Source: Ruegeria_C sp041537905 | GTDB taxonomy: Bacteria > Pseudomonadota > Alphaproteobacteria > Rhodobacterales > Rhodobacteraceae | NCBI RefSeq assembly: GCF_041537905.1 | Contig: NZ_JBGRUO010000011.1 | Coordinates: 83,434 to 147,433 of the forward strand | Reading direction: 5' to 3' | Length of the DNA: 64,000 nt | Program-made: the position numbers and the translations under genes | Shown here: positions 1 through 9,200 of the stretch, one piece after another | Position numbering within the stretch: position 1 is the first letter of the stretch | How the letters are laid out: every line of letters begins with the position of its first letter | Notes under the pieces: model-generated | What the model was told of the DNA's origin: nothing | The model's input: only the letters and a program-made list of their open reading frames with translations | Databases searched by the model: none

Positions 1-83
1 AGTCGTTGGAGCCCCGCGCCCTCCTCCCGAGAGCGGGTGGCTGAGTGTCGATACCCGGAATGCTCACCCATCAGCCAAAGTGA
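1..83. other. Window start downstream of the desaturase gene
   Basis: GC-rich bases with imperfect GGGTG...CACCC pairing. I see no T run, tRNA or gene end. It may hold the 3' end of the desaturase transcript. Confidence 0.3.
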
Positions 84-1070
84 TTAGCTGGCTTGGGGCA
101 CGTCCGGGCGATGCGCCGGTTTCGGGAAGGGAACCAGCCGTTTGCGGTCCTCATCCCAAAGTTTCAGGTTCAGCGCCGCCACCGCCTCGGGGAACTTGAT
201 CCGACGCGGAGCGTATTCGGGCGGCAGGTTGTAGTGGCAGGCCCGCAACCGGTAGGATGGGATGCGTGCATTGAAATGGTGGATGTCGTGCAACGTAATG
301 CAGGCCACCGCCAAGTCGAACCACCAGCCGAAATCCAGCGCCGACGATCCTTGCAGCGCGGCGATTTGCGGGTCGAGGTCAGGGCGGCGATCCCAATAGG
401 TATCCTCGAAATTATGCTGCAGATAGACGAGGAACACGCCCAGCATGCCACCAAGGAAAGAAAAGGCCAGCCAGACCCAAATACCGGTCATACCTGCCAC
501 GGCGTAAAGCAGCCCGAGCATCAGCACGATCGACAGGTTGTGCAGCACCACGCCTTTCCAGCCGAAGCGCAGCGTGTTCTTGGGCCAGCGATAGCGGAGG
601 AAATAGGTGAAGGCCGCCCCGACCGGCACCAGGATGAACGGGTTGCGGTAGAGCCGGTAGAAGACCCGCGTTTTCCAATCCGCCGCGTTCCATTCGCGGA
701 CGGTCATGGTGTTGATCTCGCCGGTTTCGCGGTGTTCCAGATTGCCAATCCCTGAATGATGCAGGTTGTGGTTCTGCTTCATCACCTCGAAGGGCGCGAA
801 GGTAAACGGCGAAAGCCCGTGGCCCGCCCATTCGTTTTGCTGGCGCGTCTCGAACAGGGAGTGGTGACCGCAATCATGTTGCAGCACATAAAGCCGCACC
901 GCCGCAAAGGCAAAGACCACACCGGCGGGCAGCATGATCACCCAATTGTCCACATAGCGGATCGCCAGAAAGAGCGATGCGAAATACACCGCAAACGTGC
1001 CGAAATAGCTGAGCGATGCCAGCAGGTTGTCCTGCACGGCATATTGGCGCGTATAAGCCCTTAGATCCAT
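84..1070 (-). CDS. Fatty acid desaturase (membrane di-iron)
   Basis: This 328-residue protein has the three histidine boxes of membrane fatty acid desaturases: HDCGHH at about residues 65-70, HNLHH at 101-105 and HDIHH at 261-265. These bind the two irons that introduce a double bond into a lipid acyl chain. Hydrophobic segments lie near residues 20-40, 45-65 and 175-220, as expected for an inner-membrane enzyme. The open frame extends 25 codons further upstream, but the ATG at 1070 has an AAGGAG-type ribosome site about 10 bases before it, so I chose that start. It is most like the delta-12/omega-6 DesA-type group; the exact regiospecificity cannot be read from sequence. It follows der on the same strand after about 160 bases and is probably transcribed separately. 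Confidence 0.9.
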   Translation of the reverse strand: MDLRAYTRQYAVQDNLLASLSYFGTFAVYFASLFLAIRYVDNWVIMLPAGVVFAFAAVRLYVLQHDCGHHSLFETRQQNEWAGHGLSPFTFAPFEVMKQNHNLHHSGIGNLEHRETGEINTMTVREWNAADWKTRVFYRLYRNPFILVPVGAAFTYFLRYRWPKNTLRFGWKGVVLHNLSIVLMLGLLYAVAGMTGIWVWLAFSFLGGMLGVFLVYLQHNFEDTYWDRRPDLDPQIAALQGSSALDFGWWFDLAVACITLHDIHHFNARIPSYRLRACHYNLPPEYAPRRIKFPEAVAALNLKLWDEDRKRLVPFPKPAHRPDVPQAS

Positions 1071-1175
1071 TCCGCCCGTCTCCTTGGGTTTGGTCTGGCT
1101 TTCCTTGCAATTGCGGATGTCACATTGCCGGATGGCAGGATGCAATCAAAACGATACTCTTTCGACATGCATAGC

Positions 1176-1190
1176 GCCCCTTTCCGGGGC
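1176..1190. other. GC hairpin between der and the desaturase gene
   Basis: GCCCC and GGGGC flank a five-base loop. It lies downstream of der and upstream of the desaturase ribosome site. No run of T follows on either strand, so it is at best a weak terminator or an mRNA 3' end. Confidence 0.3.
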
Positions 1191-1231
1191 TTGTCACGTG
1201 TCGAGATGAAAAATGCAGCAAATTGGCGCAG

Positions 1232-2689
1232 TTACGCGCGCCCTTTGAGATGTTTGCGCAGTTTCGAGGGGCCGGCCTTCTTTTTCCCCTTATACGGGTT
1301 TTTGTCGCCCTGCCCGCGCATGGTCAGCCGGATCGGCGTGCCGGGCATGTCGAAATCCTCGCGCAGACCGTTCACCAGATAGCGCGTATAGCTGTCGGGC
1401 ATCTTGTCGGGATGGCTGCACATCACCACAAACCCCGGCGGGCGGGTCTTGGCCTGGGTCATGTAGCGCAGCTTGATCCGGCGACCGGCGGGCGCTGGAG
1501 GCGGGTGCTGTTCCAGCATCGCGGTCAGCCAGCGGTTCAGCGCCGCGGTGGTCACCCGGCGGTTCCAGACGTCATGAGCACGCAGGATCGCGTCATGCAA
1601 CCGATCAAGACCCCTGCCCGTCTTGGCCGAAACCGTGATCAGCGGCGCGCCGCGCAATTGCGGCAGCAGCCGGTTGAAGGCCTCTTTCAGATCACGCAGC
1701 TTTTCCTGCTTGCTGTCCTCGATATCCCACTTGTTGACGGCCACCACCACGGCGCGGCCTTCGCGCTCGGCCAGATCGGCGATGCGCAGGTCCTGTTGTT
1801 CAAAGGGGATGGCCGCATCCAGCAGGACAACCACCACCTCGGCGAACTTGACCGCGCGCAACCCATCGCTGACCGAGAGCTTTTCCAGCTTCTCCTGCAC
1901 CTTGGCTTTCTTGCGCATCCCGGCGGTGTCAAAGACCCGCATCGGCGTGCCTTTCCAGTCGATGCGCAGGGAAATCGCGTCGCGGGTGATCCCGGCCTCG
2001 GGGCCGGTCAGCAGGCGATCTTCGCCCAGTATCTTGTTGATCAGCGTGGATTTTCCCGCGTTTGGACGGCCGACAACGGCAACCTGCAACGGTTTCGCAG
2101 CTGTGATGGCGGGTGCGGCACCCTCTTCGGCGGCCTCGTCTTCGTCCAGATCCACATCGGTCTCGGGCGCGATGCGCTCGGCCTCTTCGGCCATGCGATC
2201 AGCGACCGGCATCAGTTGCGAATAGAGATCGTTCAACCCCTCGCCATGTTCAGCGCTCAGCCGCACCGGCTCGCCCAGACCCAGCGAATACGCCTCGATC
2301 ACGCCCGCATCGGCGGCGGCCCCTTCGGCCTTGTTCGCGGCCAGGATCACATGATCGGAGCGTTTGCGCAGGATATCGGCAAACAGCTCATCCGTGGGCG
2401 TCACGCCCGCGCGGGCATCGATCATGAACAGGCACACATCGGCCATATCCACCGCCCGCTCGGTCAGGCGGCGCATGCGGCCCTGCAGGCTGTCATCGGT
2501 GGCCTCTTCCAGACCGGCGGTATCAACGACCGTGAAGCGCAGATCGCCCAGCCGCCCTTCGCCCTCGCGCAGGTCGCGGGTCACGCCGGGCTGGTCATCA
2601 ACCAGCGCCAGCCGTTTGCCGACAAGGCGATTGAAAAGCGTGGATTTGCCCACATTGGGGCGCCCCACAATGGCGAGGGTCAAAGACAT
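1232..2689 (-). CDS. der: Ribosome biogenesis GTPase Der (EngA)
   Basis: The 485-residue protein carries two consecutive GTPase domains, with P-loops GRPNVGKST near residue 9 and GRPNAGKST near residue 206, followed by a basic C-terminal KH-like domain ending in a lysine-rich tail. That is the diagnostic architecture of Der, which matures the 50S ribosomal subunit. The first domain reads NKAE where NKxD is usual; the second has the normal NKWD. The length is normal for alphaproteobacterial Der. It is last in a leftward run after the YfgM-like and BamB-like genes, the same order as yfgM-bamB-der in Escherichia coli, with 48 bases between it and the BamB-like gene. Confidence 0.97.
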   Translation of the reverse strand: MSLTLAIVGRPNVGKSTLFNRLVGKRLALVDDQPGVTRDLREGEGRLGDLRFTVVDTAGLEEATDDSLQGRMRRLTERAVDMADVCLFMIDARAGVTPTDELFADILRKRSDHVILAANKAEGAAADAGVIEAYSLGLGEPVRLSAEHGEGLNDLYSQLMPVADRMAEEAERIAPETDVDLDEDEAAEEGAAPAITAAKPLQVAVVGRPNAGKSTLINKILGEDRLLTGPEAGITRDAISLRIDWKGTPMRVFDTAGMRKKAKVQEKLEKLSVSDGLRAVKFAEVVVVLLDAAIPFEQQDLRIADLAEREGRAVVVAVNKWDIEDSKQEKLRDLKEAFNRLLPQLRGAPLITVSAKTGRGLDRLHDAILRAHDVWNRRVTTAALNRWLTAMLEQHPPPAPAGRRIKLRYMTQAKTRPPGFVVMCSHPDKMPDSYTRYLVNGLREDFDMPGTPIRLTMRGQGDKNPYKGKKKAGPSKLRKHLKGRA

Positions 2690-2737
2690 CGGGCTTCACT
2701 TTCAAGACTCAGACGCGCCCTTTAGCGCATGTTTGCG

Positions 2738-4054
2738 TCAACGGAAAGCGTGTAGATCACCTTTGGCGCTGACGACATAGAGCGTGCCACCCGCCACCAC
2801 AGGCCCGGTGGTGGCCCCGCCGGGCACCTCGACCTGGTTCAGGAGCGTGCCATCCTCGGGGCGGAAGAAGCGCAGGTAGCCGTCATTGGAGGCGACCACA
2901 AGGCGACCACCGGCCAGAATGGGCCCGTAATTGGCGACCACTTCGCCCCGCCGGCGCGGCTTGTCGCGCAGAAAGCCCGGCAGGTCCCGCGCCCAGATGA
3001 CCGAGCCATCACTGGTACTCAGCCGCATGAGCTGACCGCGATCGCTGATCTGGAAGATGCTGTCGCCTGCAGGCCAGACCGGCGAGATCGCGCCCTCATC
3101 CGCTGTCCATTGCCGCTCGCCCAGCTGGGTTTCCAGCGACACGGTGCGGCCCGAATGGTTGCCGATATAGACGCGGCTGCCCACAACGACCGGACCGCCG
3201 GTAATGTCGGCAATGCGCGCCACGGCACGGCCTTTGCGCTGACCAGCCACCGAGGCGCTCCAACGGCGCAGCCCGCCTTTGCGGAAGCTGGCGATAACAT
3301 CGCCTGAGGCAAAGGCGAAGATCACCAGATCCGAGGTCAGCGCGGGCGCAGGCGCGCCCAGAACGTTGCCGATACTGGGGGTGGCCTGAATCTGCCAGGC
3401 GATGCGCCCGTCCTTGGTGTTGATGGCCCAGCCCGTCTCATCCCCGGCAACCAGATAGAGCAGCCCATCGCGAATGGTCGGCGTGCCGCTGCCGGTGGCG
3501 TTCAGCCGTTGCTGCCAGCGCACCGCGCCCGAGGTGGCATCCAGCGCGCTGAGGCGGCCAAAGCCCGACGAGACATAGAGCGTGCCGTTGTCATAGGCCA
3601 TGCCGCCGCCGGTCGCCTGCCCGTCGCCCTCGCCTTCGGGAACCAGAGTGCGGCTCCAGACCACGCCGCCATTGGGGGAAACGGCAGTCACCTGCGCTGC
3701 CGCATCCAGCGTGTAGATCAGGCCCCTTCCAACAACCGGGTCGGCCGTGATCCGCTGGCGACGGCTGTCGCCCGCGCCGATCGGGGTGGTCCAGATGCGT
3801 TGCGGTGTCGCCCGCAGGGCGGGATTGTCGGTGCGGTAGGCTTGTGTGCCGAAACTCTGCGGCCAGGCAGCGTTGGTCTTCTGCGCAGGCAAGCGGATCG
3901 GTTTCGAGCCTGTGATCTCGCCCAGCCCGACCTCTGCGCCGCGCAGCGTTTCGCGCTTGCCTGGAAGCACCGGGTCGGGTTCCTGACAGGCCCCGAGCAG
4001 CAGCACTGCGCCCATCGCGGCCAATCCGCTGCGCGAGAATGAGAAGTTTGCCAT
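2738..4054 (-). CDS. bamB: BamB-like outer-membrane assembly lipoprotein (PQQ-type beta-propeller)
   Basis: The protein has 438 residues and begins with a lipoprotein signal ending in LLLGAC, so Cys23 should be lipidated. The rest consists of repeated blades with GxxxxALDxxxG and GxVxWxxxL patterns, such as the stretches containing YTLDAAAQVTAV, SALDATSGAVRW and INTKDGRIAW, typical of PQQ-like eight-bladed propellers. BamB is the scaffold subunit of the BAM complex that inserts outer-membrane beta-barrel proteins. The position between a YfgM-like gene and der matches the enterobacterial order and supports BamB over a dehydrogenase: no PQQ-binding residues of alcohol dehydrogenases are evident and the protein is short. 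Confidence 0.88.
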   Translation of the reverse strand: MANFSFSRSGLAAMGAVLLLGACQEPDPVLPGKRETLRGAEVGLGEITGSKPIRLPAQKTNAAWPQSFGTQAYRTDNPALRATPQRIWTTPIGAGDSRRQRITADPVVGRGLIYTLDAAAQVTAVSPNGGVVWSRTLVPEGEGDGQATGGGMAYDNGTLYVSSGFGRLSALDATSGAVRWQQRLNATGSGTPTIRDGLLYLVAGDETGWAINTKDGRIAWQIQATPSIGNVLGAPAPALTSDLVIFAFASGDVIASFRKGGLRRWSASVAGQRKGRAVARIADITGGPVVVGSRVYIGNHSGRTVSLETQLGERQWTADEGAISPVWPAGDSIFQISDRGQLMRLSTSDGSVIWARDLPGFLRDKPRRRGEVVANYGPILAGGRLVVASNDGYLRFFRPEDGTLLNQVEVPGGATTGPVVAGGTLYVVSAKGDLHAFR

Positions 4055-4104
4055 GCCCGATCCTGCCTATTCGTTACCCACTGCCGGTGCCTTGCAGACC
4101 CGGA

Positions 4105-4776
4105 TTATCCCCGTTGACCGGGGGCCTGTTCCGGCGTCCCGCCCAGCGCGACAATCAACTGTGCGGCGCGCTGTTGCAAGTCCGTGCTGGCCTCGGCGTC
4201 CTGAATGAGGGCCTGCAGCCGCGTCACCGCCGCCTCGGCCTCGCCATGGGCGATCTCGATCAGGGCCAGCTGCTCCTCAGCCAGCAGGCGCAGCGGTGCG
4301 CCGGGTTGGGCCAGCGCCTCGAACCGTTGCCGCAGGTCTTCGACCGCCAGCGTCTCGGTCTGCAAGGTCAGCGATTTGAAGCTGGCGATGTCACGATAGA
4401 TTTGCGGCAGCTCTGCATTTGCCGCCACCGCGTCGAGGCTTTGCACCGCCGCGTCGGTCTGATCCGATCCGGCCTGAGCCGATGCGGTCAGCATCTTGAG
4501 AATCGCGTCACCCCCGCTGGAAGGGGCATCGACCTGCGAGAGCTTGTCTGCCTGGGCAGCGGTCTCATTCTCGTTCAGCGCCGCAATGATGCTGTCGCCA
4601 AGCTGCTCGGCCTTCGAGCGGACCTGCGCCTTGGAATACTCGTTATAGGCCGCGCCGCCCACGATCGCGACCACGGCCAGCGCGCCAACCCAGCCCCAGC
4701 GCTTGAGCAGCAGGAACATGCGGTCGCGACGCACCTCTTCGGTGACTTCGTCAATGAAACTGTCAGTGTCGCTCAT
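4105..4776 (-). CDS. YfgM-like membrane-anchored TPR protein (TPR_21)
   Basis: This 223-residue protein has a short cytoplasmic head, one membrane helix at about residues 26-43 and a periplasmic helical domain rich in Ala, Leu and Gln with TPR-like spacing. This is the layout of YfgM, an ancillary protein of the SecYEG translocon that cooperates with periplasmic chaperones. The sequence around SDTDSFIDEVTEEVRRDRM is typical of alphaproteobacterial members. It is first in the leftward operon with the BamB-like and Der genes, 50 bases before the BamB-like start. Function is inferred from architecture and synteny. Confidence 0.8.
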   Translation of the reverse strand: MSDTDSFIDEVTEEVRRDRMFLLLKRWGWVGALAVVAIVGGAAYNEYSKAQVRSKAEQLGDSIIAALNENETAAQADKLSQVDAPSSGGDAILKMLTASAQAGSDQTDAAVQSLDAVAANAELPQIYRDIASFKSLTLQTETLAVEDLRQRFEALAQPGAPLRLLAEEQLALIEIAHGEAEAAVTRLQALIQDAEASTDLQQRAAQLIVALGGTPEQAPGQRG

Positions 4777-4905
4777 CCCGGCCCTCGGTCCTGCCTCAAT
4801 GCGGTTTTCTGGCGGTTGTCATAGCGTGGCTCACCCGGCAAGCCAAGGGCTCTGAAACGCTGGAACAGCCAGTGCTTGCACAGCGCGGCGAAAAAAAATA
4901 ATCTG

Positions 4906-4917
4906 AACTGGTCAGTT
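4906..4917. promoter_or_regulatory. Candidate TetR-type operator upstream of the RND pump
   Basis: The 12-base palindrome AACTGGTCAGTT (arms AACTG/CAGTT) lies in the divergent intergenic region, 103 bases before the RND adaptor start and 130 bases before the YfgM-like start, next to an A8 run. ACTGACCAGT-like sites are typical of TetR-family efflux regulators. No regulator gene is adjacent. Confidence 0.4.
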
Positions 4918-5019
4918 TAGCGTAGACAACATGGAAACAAGACACCATGTCACAAAGCGCAGTGCAGGTCTGATTGGACCACCCCCTCTGCGCCGTGAAG
5001 AATTTGAGAGAGGCAAAAG

Positions 5020-6252
5020 ATGCGTCTGATTCCCATAATCACCGCGATTCTGGTGACAATTGCACTTTATCTCTTGGTATTTGAGCGTGACGCGTTCCTG
5101 GCCTTCGCCAAAGGCGATACCGCTGCCGAGCCGGTGGAAACGCAAAGCGACACTGTTGAAGTGACGGAAGACGCGCCAAACCTTATTGGCGTTGTCGCTG
5201 TGCACTCGGTTGCGCGCGAGATTGACAGCGCGGTGCTGCTGCGCGGCCAGACCAAGGCGATCCGCGAGGTCGAGGTTCTGGCCGAGACCACCTCGACCGT
5301 GATCTCCGAGCCTTTGCGCAAGGGCGCGTTTGTCAAGGCGGGCGACCTGCTGTGCCAGTTGGATGTCGGCACCCGCGAGGCTGATCTGCTGGAGGCGCGC
5401 GCGCGTCAGAGTGAGGCGCAAAGCCGGGTGCCGGAATCGCAGGCGCGGCTGGACGAGGCCAAGGCGCTTCTGGAAGAGGCGCTGATCAACAACAATGCAG
5501 CCCAACGCCTGTCCGAGGGCGGTTATGCCTCGGAAACGCGCCGTGTTTCGACCGAAGCGGGCGTGCGCAGCGCCGAGGCCGGGATCAAGACCGCCGAATC
5601 CGGTCTGGAAGCCACCCGCGCCGGGATCGAGGCCGCAAGCGCCGCTGTAGCGGCAAGAGAACGCGAGCTGGATCGCATCACCATTACCGCGCCGTTTGAT
5701 GGCTTGCTGGAAAGCGACGCGGCAGAGCTGGGCAGCCTGATGCAGCCCGGATCGCTCTGCGCAACGGTGATTCAGCTTGACCCCATCAAGCTGGTGGGGT
5801 TCGTGCCCGAGGCCGAGGTCAACCGGGTGCAACTGGGCGCCCAGGCAGGTGCGCAATTGGCGACCGGTCTGCAGGTGGCGGGGCAAGTCACCTTCCTCAG
5901 CCGCTCGGCAGATGAGACCACCCGCACCTTCGAGGTCGAGGTTTCCGTCCCCAACCCCGATCTGAAAATCCGCGACGGGCAGACCGCCACGATCCAGATC
6001 GCCGCCGAAGGGGCCAAGGCGCATCTGCTGCCGCAATCCTCGCTGACGCTCGACAATCACGGCGAGCTTGGCGTGCGGGTCGTTGGCGATGGCAATCTGG
6101 TGGAATTCGTGCCGGTCGAGTTGTTGCGCGATGATGCCAACGGCGTCTGGCTTTCTGGCTTGCCGGAAAAGGCGGATGTGATCGTGATTGGTCAGGATTT
6201 CGTCACCGCAGGTGTTGAGGTCGCGCCCACCTATCGGGAGGCCGCGCAATGA
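5020..6252 (+). CDS. RND efflux periplasmic adaptor (membrane fusion protein, HlyD/AcrA type)
   Basis: The 410-residue protein has an N-terminal signal-anchor (residues 1-22), a split lipoyl/barrel-sandwich domain (around AEVLAETTSTVISEPLRKG and ITAPFDGLLES), an alpha-helical hairpin rich in Ala, Glu and Arg at about residues 125-220, and a beta-barrel domain containing VGFVPEAEVNRV. It should couple the inner-membrane pump encoded next to an outer-membrane channel; no TolC gene is in the window. A GAGAGG ribosome site precedes the ATG. Its stop overlaps the start of the permease gene by 4 bases (ATGA), which indicates translational coupling. Confidence 0.93.
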   Translation: MRLIPIITAILVTIALYLLVFERDAFLAFAKGDTAAEPVETQSDTVEVTEDAPNLIGVVAVHSVAREIDSAVLLRGQTKAIREVEVLAETTSTVISEPLRKGAFVKAGDLLCQLDVGTREADLLEARARQSEAQSRVPESQARLDEAKALLEEALINNNAAQRLSEGGYASETRRVSTEAGVRSAEAGIKTAESGLEATRAGIEAASAAVAARERELDRITITAPFDGLLESDAAELGSLMQPGSLCATVIQLDPIKLVGFVPEAEVNRVQLGAQAGAQLATGLQVAGQVTFLSRSADETTRTFEVEVSVPNPDLKIRDGQTATIQIAAEGAKAHLLPQSSLTLDNHGELGVRVVGDGNLVEFVPVELLRDDANGVWLSGLPEKADVIVIGQDFVTAGVEVAPTYREAAQ

Positions 6253-9200
6253 CGGGCATCGTCGACTGGGCCGCCGCGCGCGCCCGGATGGTTCTGGCCT
6301 TTATCGCGCTGTCGCTGATCATCGGCGGCTTCGCCTATGTGAACCTGCCCAAGGAGGGCGAGCCGGATATCGAGATCCCGGCGCTGTTCGTCTCGGTCTC
6401 TTTCCCGGGCATTTCAGCGGAGGACAGTGAGAACCTGCTGGTCAAGCCGATGGAAACCGAGCTGGCCGATCTGGACGGGCTCAAGGAAATGACCGCGACC
6501 GCCGCCGAAGGCTATGCCGGTGTGGCGCTGGAGTTTGATTTCGGTTGGGACAAAACCGCAATCACCGCTGATGTGCGCGATGCGATGAACACTGCGCAGG
6601 CCGAATTTCCGACCGGGGCCGAGCAATATACGCTGACCGAAATCAACTTCTCGGAATTTCCGATCGTCATCGTCAGCCTGACCGGCGCCGTTCCCGAGCG
6701 GACAATGGCGCGCATTGCCAAGGACTTGCAGGATGATCTTGAATCGCTCGATGCGGTTCTGGAAGCCGGGATCGCGGGCAATCGCGACGAGTTGCTAGAA
6801 GTCATCATCGATCCGCTGCGGCTGGAGGCTTATAACGTCACCGCCTCGGAACTGATCACGGTTGTGCAGAACAACAACCAGTTGATCGCGGCGGGCGAGG
6901 TTGACAGCGCGCAGGGCGCGTTCTCGGTCAAGATCCCCTCCTCCTTCACCACGGCGCAGGATGTCTATGGCCTGCCGGTCAAGGTGAATGGTGACCGGGT
7001 CGTGACGCTGGGCGAGCTGGCGCAGATCAACTACACGTTTGAAGATCGCGAAGGCACCGCCCGGTTTGACGGCGAAAACACCGTCGCCCTGCAGGTGGTC
7101 AAGCGCAAGGGGTTCAACCTGATCGACACGGTCGATCTGGTCAAAGCCACGGTTGCTGAATCGCAGCTTGGCTGGCCCAAGGAATTGCAGGCCGCGGTCG
7201 AGGTCGGCACCTCAAACGACCAGAGCCGCGTGGTCAACTCGATGGTGCGACAGCTTGAAGGCTCGGTCCTGACCGCGATTGCGCTGGTGATGATCGTGGT
7301 GCTGGCCGCCCTTGGCAGCCGCGCCGCGCTGCTGGTGGGCTTTGCCATTCCGACCTCGTTCCTGCTGTGTTTCGTGCTGCTGGCGATCATGGGGATCAGC
7401 ATTTCAAACATTGTGATGTTTGGTCTGATCCTCGCGGTGGGGATGCTGGTCGATGGCGCCATCGTGGTGGTGGAATATGCCGACAAGCGCATCAAGGACG
7501 GGATCGGCCCGATGCACGCCTATGTCGAGGCGGCGCAGCGGATGTTCTGGCCCATCGTCTCATCCACCGCCACAACGCTCTGCGCCTTCCTGCCGATGCT
7601 GTTCTGGCCCGGTGTTCCGGGTGAGTTCATGGGTATGCTGCCGGTCACGCTGATCTTCGTGCTATCCGCCTCGTTGGTCGTCGCGCTGATCTATCTGCCG
7701 GTCATGGGCGGTGTCTCCGGTCGCATGAGCCGCATCCTTGGCCGCATCTCGGACTGGCTGCGGTCACGCGCTCCGTTCTGGCTGCGGGCCGCCCTTGTTC
7801 CGGTTGCACTCTATCTGGTCTTCGCAGGCGCGATGATGATGCTGCGTAGCGGTGACACGGGTATCGCGGGTCTGATCTCGGGGGTCCTTGTGTTCGTGAT
7901 TGGTGCGCTTTCAGCCTCCGTCACGATGGGCGCGGTACAGCGCATCCAAGAGAGCCATCATGTCGAGCGCAGCTCCAAACACACGCCCTTTGGCAACTTC
8001 ATCAAGTTCATCGCGGGCAACCCGATCATGCCGATCGTGTCGCTCGCCATTGTCTTTTCCGCCGTCATATTCGTCGCGACGGTCTGGTTTCCGGCCAATT
8101 CGCGCGGCGTTGAATTCTTCGTCGACAGCGAGCCCGAACAGGCCACCACCTATGTCCGTGCGCGCGGCAACATCTCGTTGCATGAAAAAGACGAGATGGT
8201 CCGCGAGGTCGAAGAGATCATCAAGGCGCATCCGGCGGTGATCAACGTGTTCTCTTTCGCTGGCGAAGGCGGGCTGAACACCGGCGGCCCTGGTGGCGGC
8301 CAATCCCCTGCCGATACAATTGGTCAGGTCCAGTTCGAGATCATCCCGTGGGAAGAGCGCCCGCATGCCAAGGAACCTCTGACCGGCTTTATCGGTGGGC
8401 TGATGAGCCGCTGGCTGGGCTTCGAGAAAGAGATCATCGACCCCGACTATGACGGCAATTTCGTCCTCGATCAGTTGAACGCAGAGCTGGTCAAGCTGCC
8501 CGGCATCATCGCCGAGGTCTCGGCGCTGGAACAGGGCCCCGGACAGGGCAAGCCGGTGCATCTGCGCCTCAGAGGTGACGACTGGGAACAGCTGACGCTG
8601 GCGGCGGAAACCGCTCGGGAGCAGTTCGAAGCGACACCGGGCCTGATCAAGATCGAGGACAGCCTGCCCCTGCCCGGCATCGACTGGCAGATCGACGTGG
8701 ATGTGGCCAATGCCGGTCGCTTCGGCGCTGATGTGGCCACCGTGGGTGCCATGGTGCAGCTTGTCACGCGCGGCGTGCTGCTGGGCGAGATGCGCCCCGA
8801 AGGCAGTGACGAGGAAATCGAGATCCGTGTGCGTCTGCCCGAGGAAGAACGCGTACTCTCCACGCTCGATTCGATCAAGGTGCGCACGCCTGACGGGCTG
8901 GTCCCGCTCAGCAACTTCGTGACCCGCAAGCCGGTGCCGAAACTGGCCTCGATCGACCGCGTCGATCAGAAGCGGTATTTCGACGTCAAAGCGGATGTGG
9001 AGCCGGGGCTGATCAAGGTCACGAGCCCCGATGCAGATGGCATCGAGCAGACGCTCGCACTGGTCAAGGAAGTGCCCGAGGGAGCCGAGGTCTCTGGACC
9101 TATAGTGACCGCGCCAAGCGGTGTGCGCTATACGGTTTTCAGTCTGGCTGAAGCCGAGACCAACGCGGCTCTGCAGGCGGCCTTTGATGCGGGCGACGCG

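Noticed and set aside
1..83. GGTGGCTGAGTG-like words at the window start as a tRNA-Ser
   Set aside because: The cloverleaf cannot be completed: no anticodon stem or T-loop GTTCGA word follows.
1223..2725. A 500-codon open frame opposite der, and similar long opposite frames across the RND permease, SmoK, PreT and other genes
   Set aside because: They are antisense shadows of high-GC3 genes, rich in Arg, His and Gln, without ribosome sites or domains.
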